This document shows, piece by piece, positions 62,741-64,000 of a stretch of DNA of 64,000 nucleotides. Made by a program: the position numbers and the translations under genes. This stretch comes from Sipunculus nudus (lineage: Eukaryota; Annelida; Sipuncula; Golfingiida; Sipunculidae): NCBI GenBank assembly GCA_026874595.1, contig CM049309.1, positions 8,647,076 through 8,711,075 on the forward strand. The letters run 5' to 3'. Positions within the stretch are counted from its first letter, which is position 1, and every line of letters starts with the position of its first letter. The notes below the pieces were generated by a model, which searched no databases, was not told where the DNA came from, and saw only the letters and a program-made list of their open reading frames with translations.

Positions 62741-64000
62741 TTCTGTACAATAGTTAATCTTGAAAGTCGTCCTGTTGACTATTGAATATTTGACCAGATA
62801 TAAATATTGCATATGTTACACTGTCTGCATGTATTCTCTTCATGTTTTGATCTTATATTCAGTTGTTTTCAGCTTTCTTCAGACAGTGGGCCAAAGTGAA
62901 GGCCCCACCCTGTGCAGGGGGTTATGTACCCAGACATCTGGGTCAAGACGCAAAATAGTTCTTACTTGTGTATTAAAAATTAAAATACTACCAAATACAT
63001 TTATGAATAGAACTTTTGAAATAAACTGACAACATGTCTGTTCTCTGAACATTTACCCAAATGAAATAATAAAATACATTTATGGTTTCACAATGCATGC
63101 TCATACATAAACATAAGGTGATATAGGTCAGTCCTGGATTTCCACAGTAACAAGCAGCATGACCATATAAAGCTCTCCATGTATAGCATATGTCCAGACT
63201 GCTGGAGGCCTGCTGTCATTGTATATTTCAAGGACACTATATGTATCAAGTGCACATTGGACTACACAGTCTGAGTAATCATATTAAAGCATTATGTTGA
63301 ATCAAACAGTAACAAAATTATTAGGAGATGAAAGTTTAAATAGTTGACATGTCTTAATTTAAACTCTGCTACATCCAGATGTCTAAAATGTTGCCCCTTA
63401 TCTTTGTTACTCAAATCTTATTTAGTCTACAGACCTGCCATTTCAGTAGTAAATGTTGATTACCAACAAGGGCCCAGTGTTATATATTTATGACGCATGA
63501 TGTAATCAGGTTGAACCTCCCAGGACCACAGTCCCAGGGCTCACAGCTATTATAAGGAGTTACCAGTAATTTAACTTTAATTAGTGTTTGTAACAGACCT
63601 GATGCTGTGTAATGATATTTGCAAAAGTGACATAAAGACCTGTACATCTAATGAGAGCTGATTGTTACACATATATTATGTGCCATCAAGTGTTTAAATA
63701 AGGGTACTAAATGTTTAATAAAGCCTATTGAGCTAGAAGCTCAATTTATTCAAAAATGCCTCATTCTTATGAATTTTAGTTATCATGCTGCTCAACAGAT
63801 GGCAGTGTATATTTGCTTCTTCACTACAGCCACTCTTGTTCATTCAGATAATTTTGTGCTTGTTAATGTGCGTCATTTATGAAATATTAAAAGATTCATA
63901 TTCACCAAGATAAATTTGTGTGTGTGTGTGTGTGTGTGTGTAACTATATATTATATTTTGAAACATAAGTACTCAGACCAAATATTTCATTACCAGGGTT
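62741..64000. other. No gene seen; probably intron 13
   Basis: If exon 13 is spliced as proposed, this continues its downstream intron. No D2 signature exon is visible. A (TG)n microsatellite lies at about 63915-63942. Confidence 0.5.
63915..63942. repeat. (TG)n microsatellite
   Basis: About 12 TG repeats. Confidence 0.93.

Overview
The window is AT-rich animal nuclear DNA, about one third G+C by eye. It has GT-AG introns of 0.3 to 4.7 kb, many short tandem arrays, and several dispersed families of non-autonomous mobile elements. The only gene I can support is the intracellular part of one receptor-type protein tyrosine phosphatase (RPTP) on the + strand. Gene style and repeat style suggest a marine invertebrate, most likely a mollusc or another lophotrochozoan; the species cannot be told from sequence alone.

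Layout. Positions 1 to about 33,200 hold no gene I recognise. They contain element families I call 1, 2 and 3 (371-3124, 3712-7736, 24719-27435), older degenerate repeats, and a 2.3-kb minisatellite with a 33-bp unit (30,385-32,735). From 33,240 to 60,097, thirteen exons with canonical GT-AG junctions and fully consistent phases encode 475 codons. These are a juxtamembrane segment, a complete phosphatase domain 1 (D1), a linker, and the first half of domain 2 (D2). The signal peptide, ectodomain and transmembrane exons must lie upstream of the window or be unrecognised within it. The rest of D2 must lie beyond position 64,000. The introns hold family 2 and 3 elements, a fold-back element, a GATA-rich minisatellite, and two unusual arrays built from the gene's own exon-intron junctions. 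After the last exon comes a family 4 element (60,346-62,740).

Main observations. (1) Intron 2 starts with about 19 tandem 48-bp copies of the exon 2 splice donor. Intron 6 ends with 19 tandem copies, mostly 58 bp, of the exon 7 splice acceptor plus the first bases of that exon. (2) D1 keeps the catalytic Cys, Arg and Asp, but the phosphotyrosine loop, WPD loop, P-loop and Q-loop are all substituted, and the P-loop gains a second Cys. (3) The element families share a Helentron/HINE-like plan: a terminal motif repeated inverted near the 3' end, a terminal hairpin, a GTCCGTC-rich stretch and internal tandem arrays. Three of the families carry the same perfect palindrome, GGTGGCGCCACC.

The gene appears intact over the visible region, with no frameshift or in-frame stop. 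Nearly everything else is repeat or featureless intronic or intergenic DNA. Copy counts and periods were made by eye.
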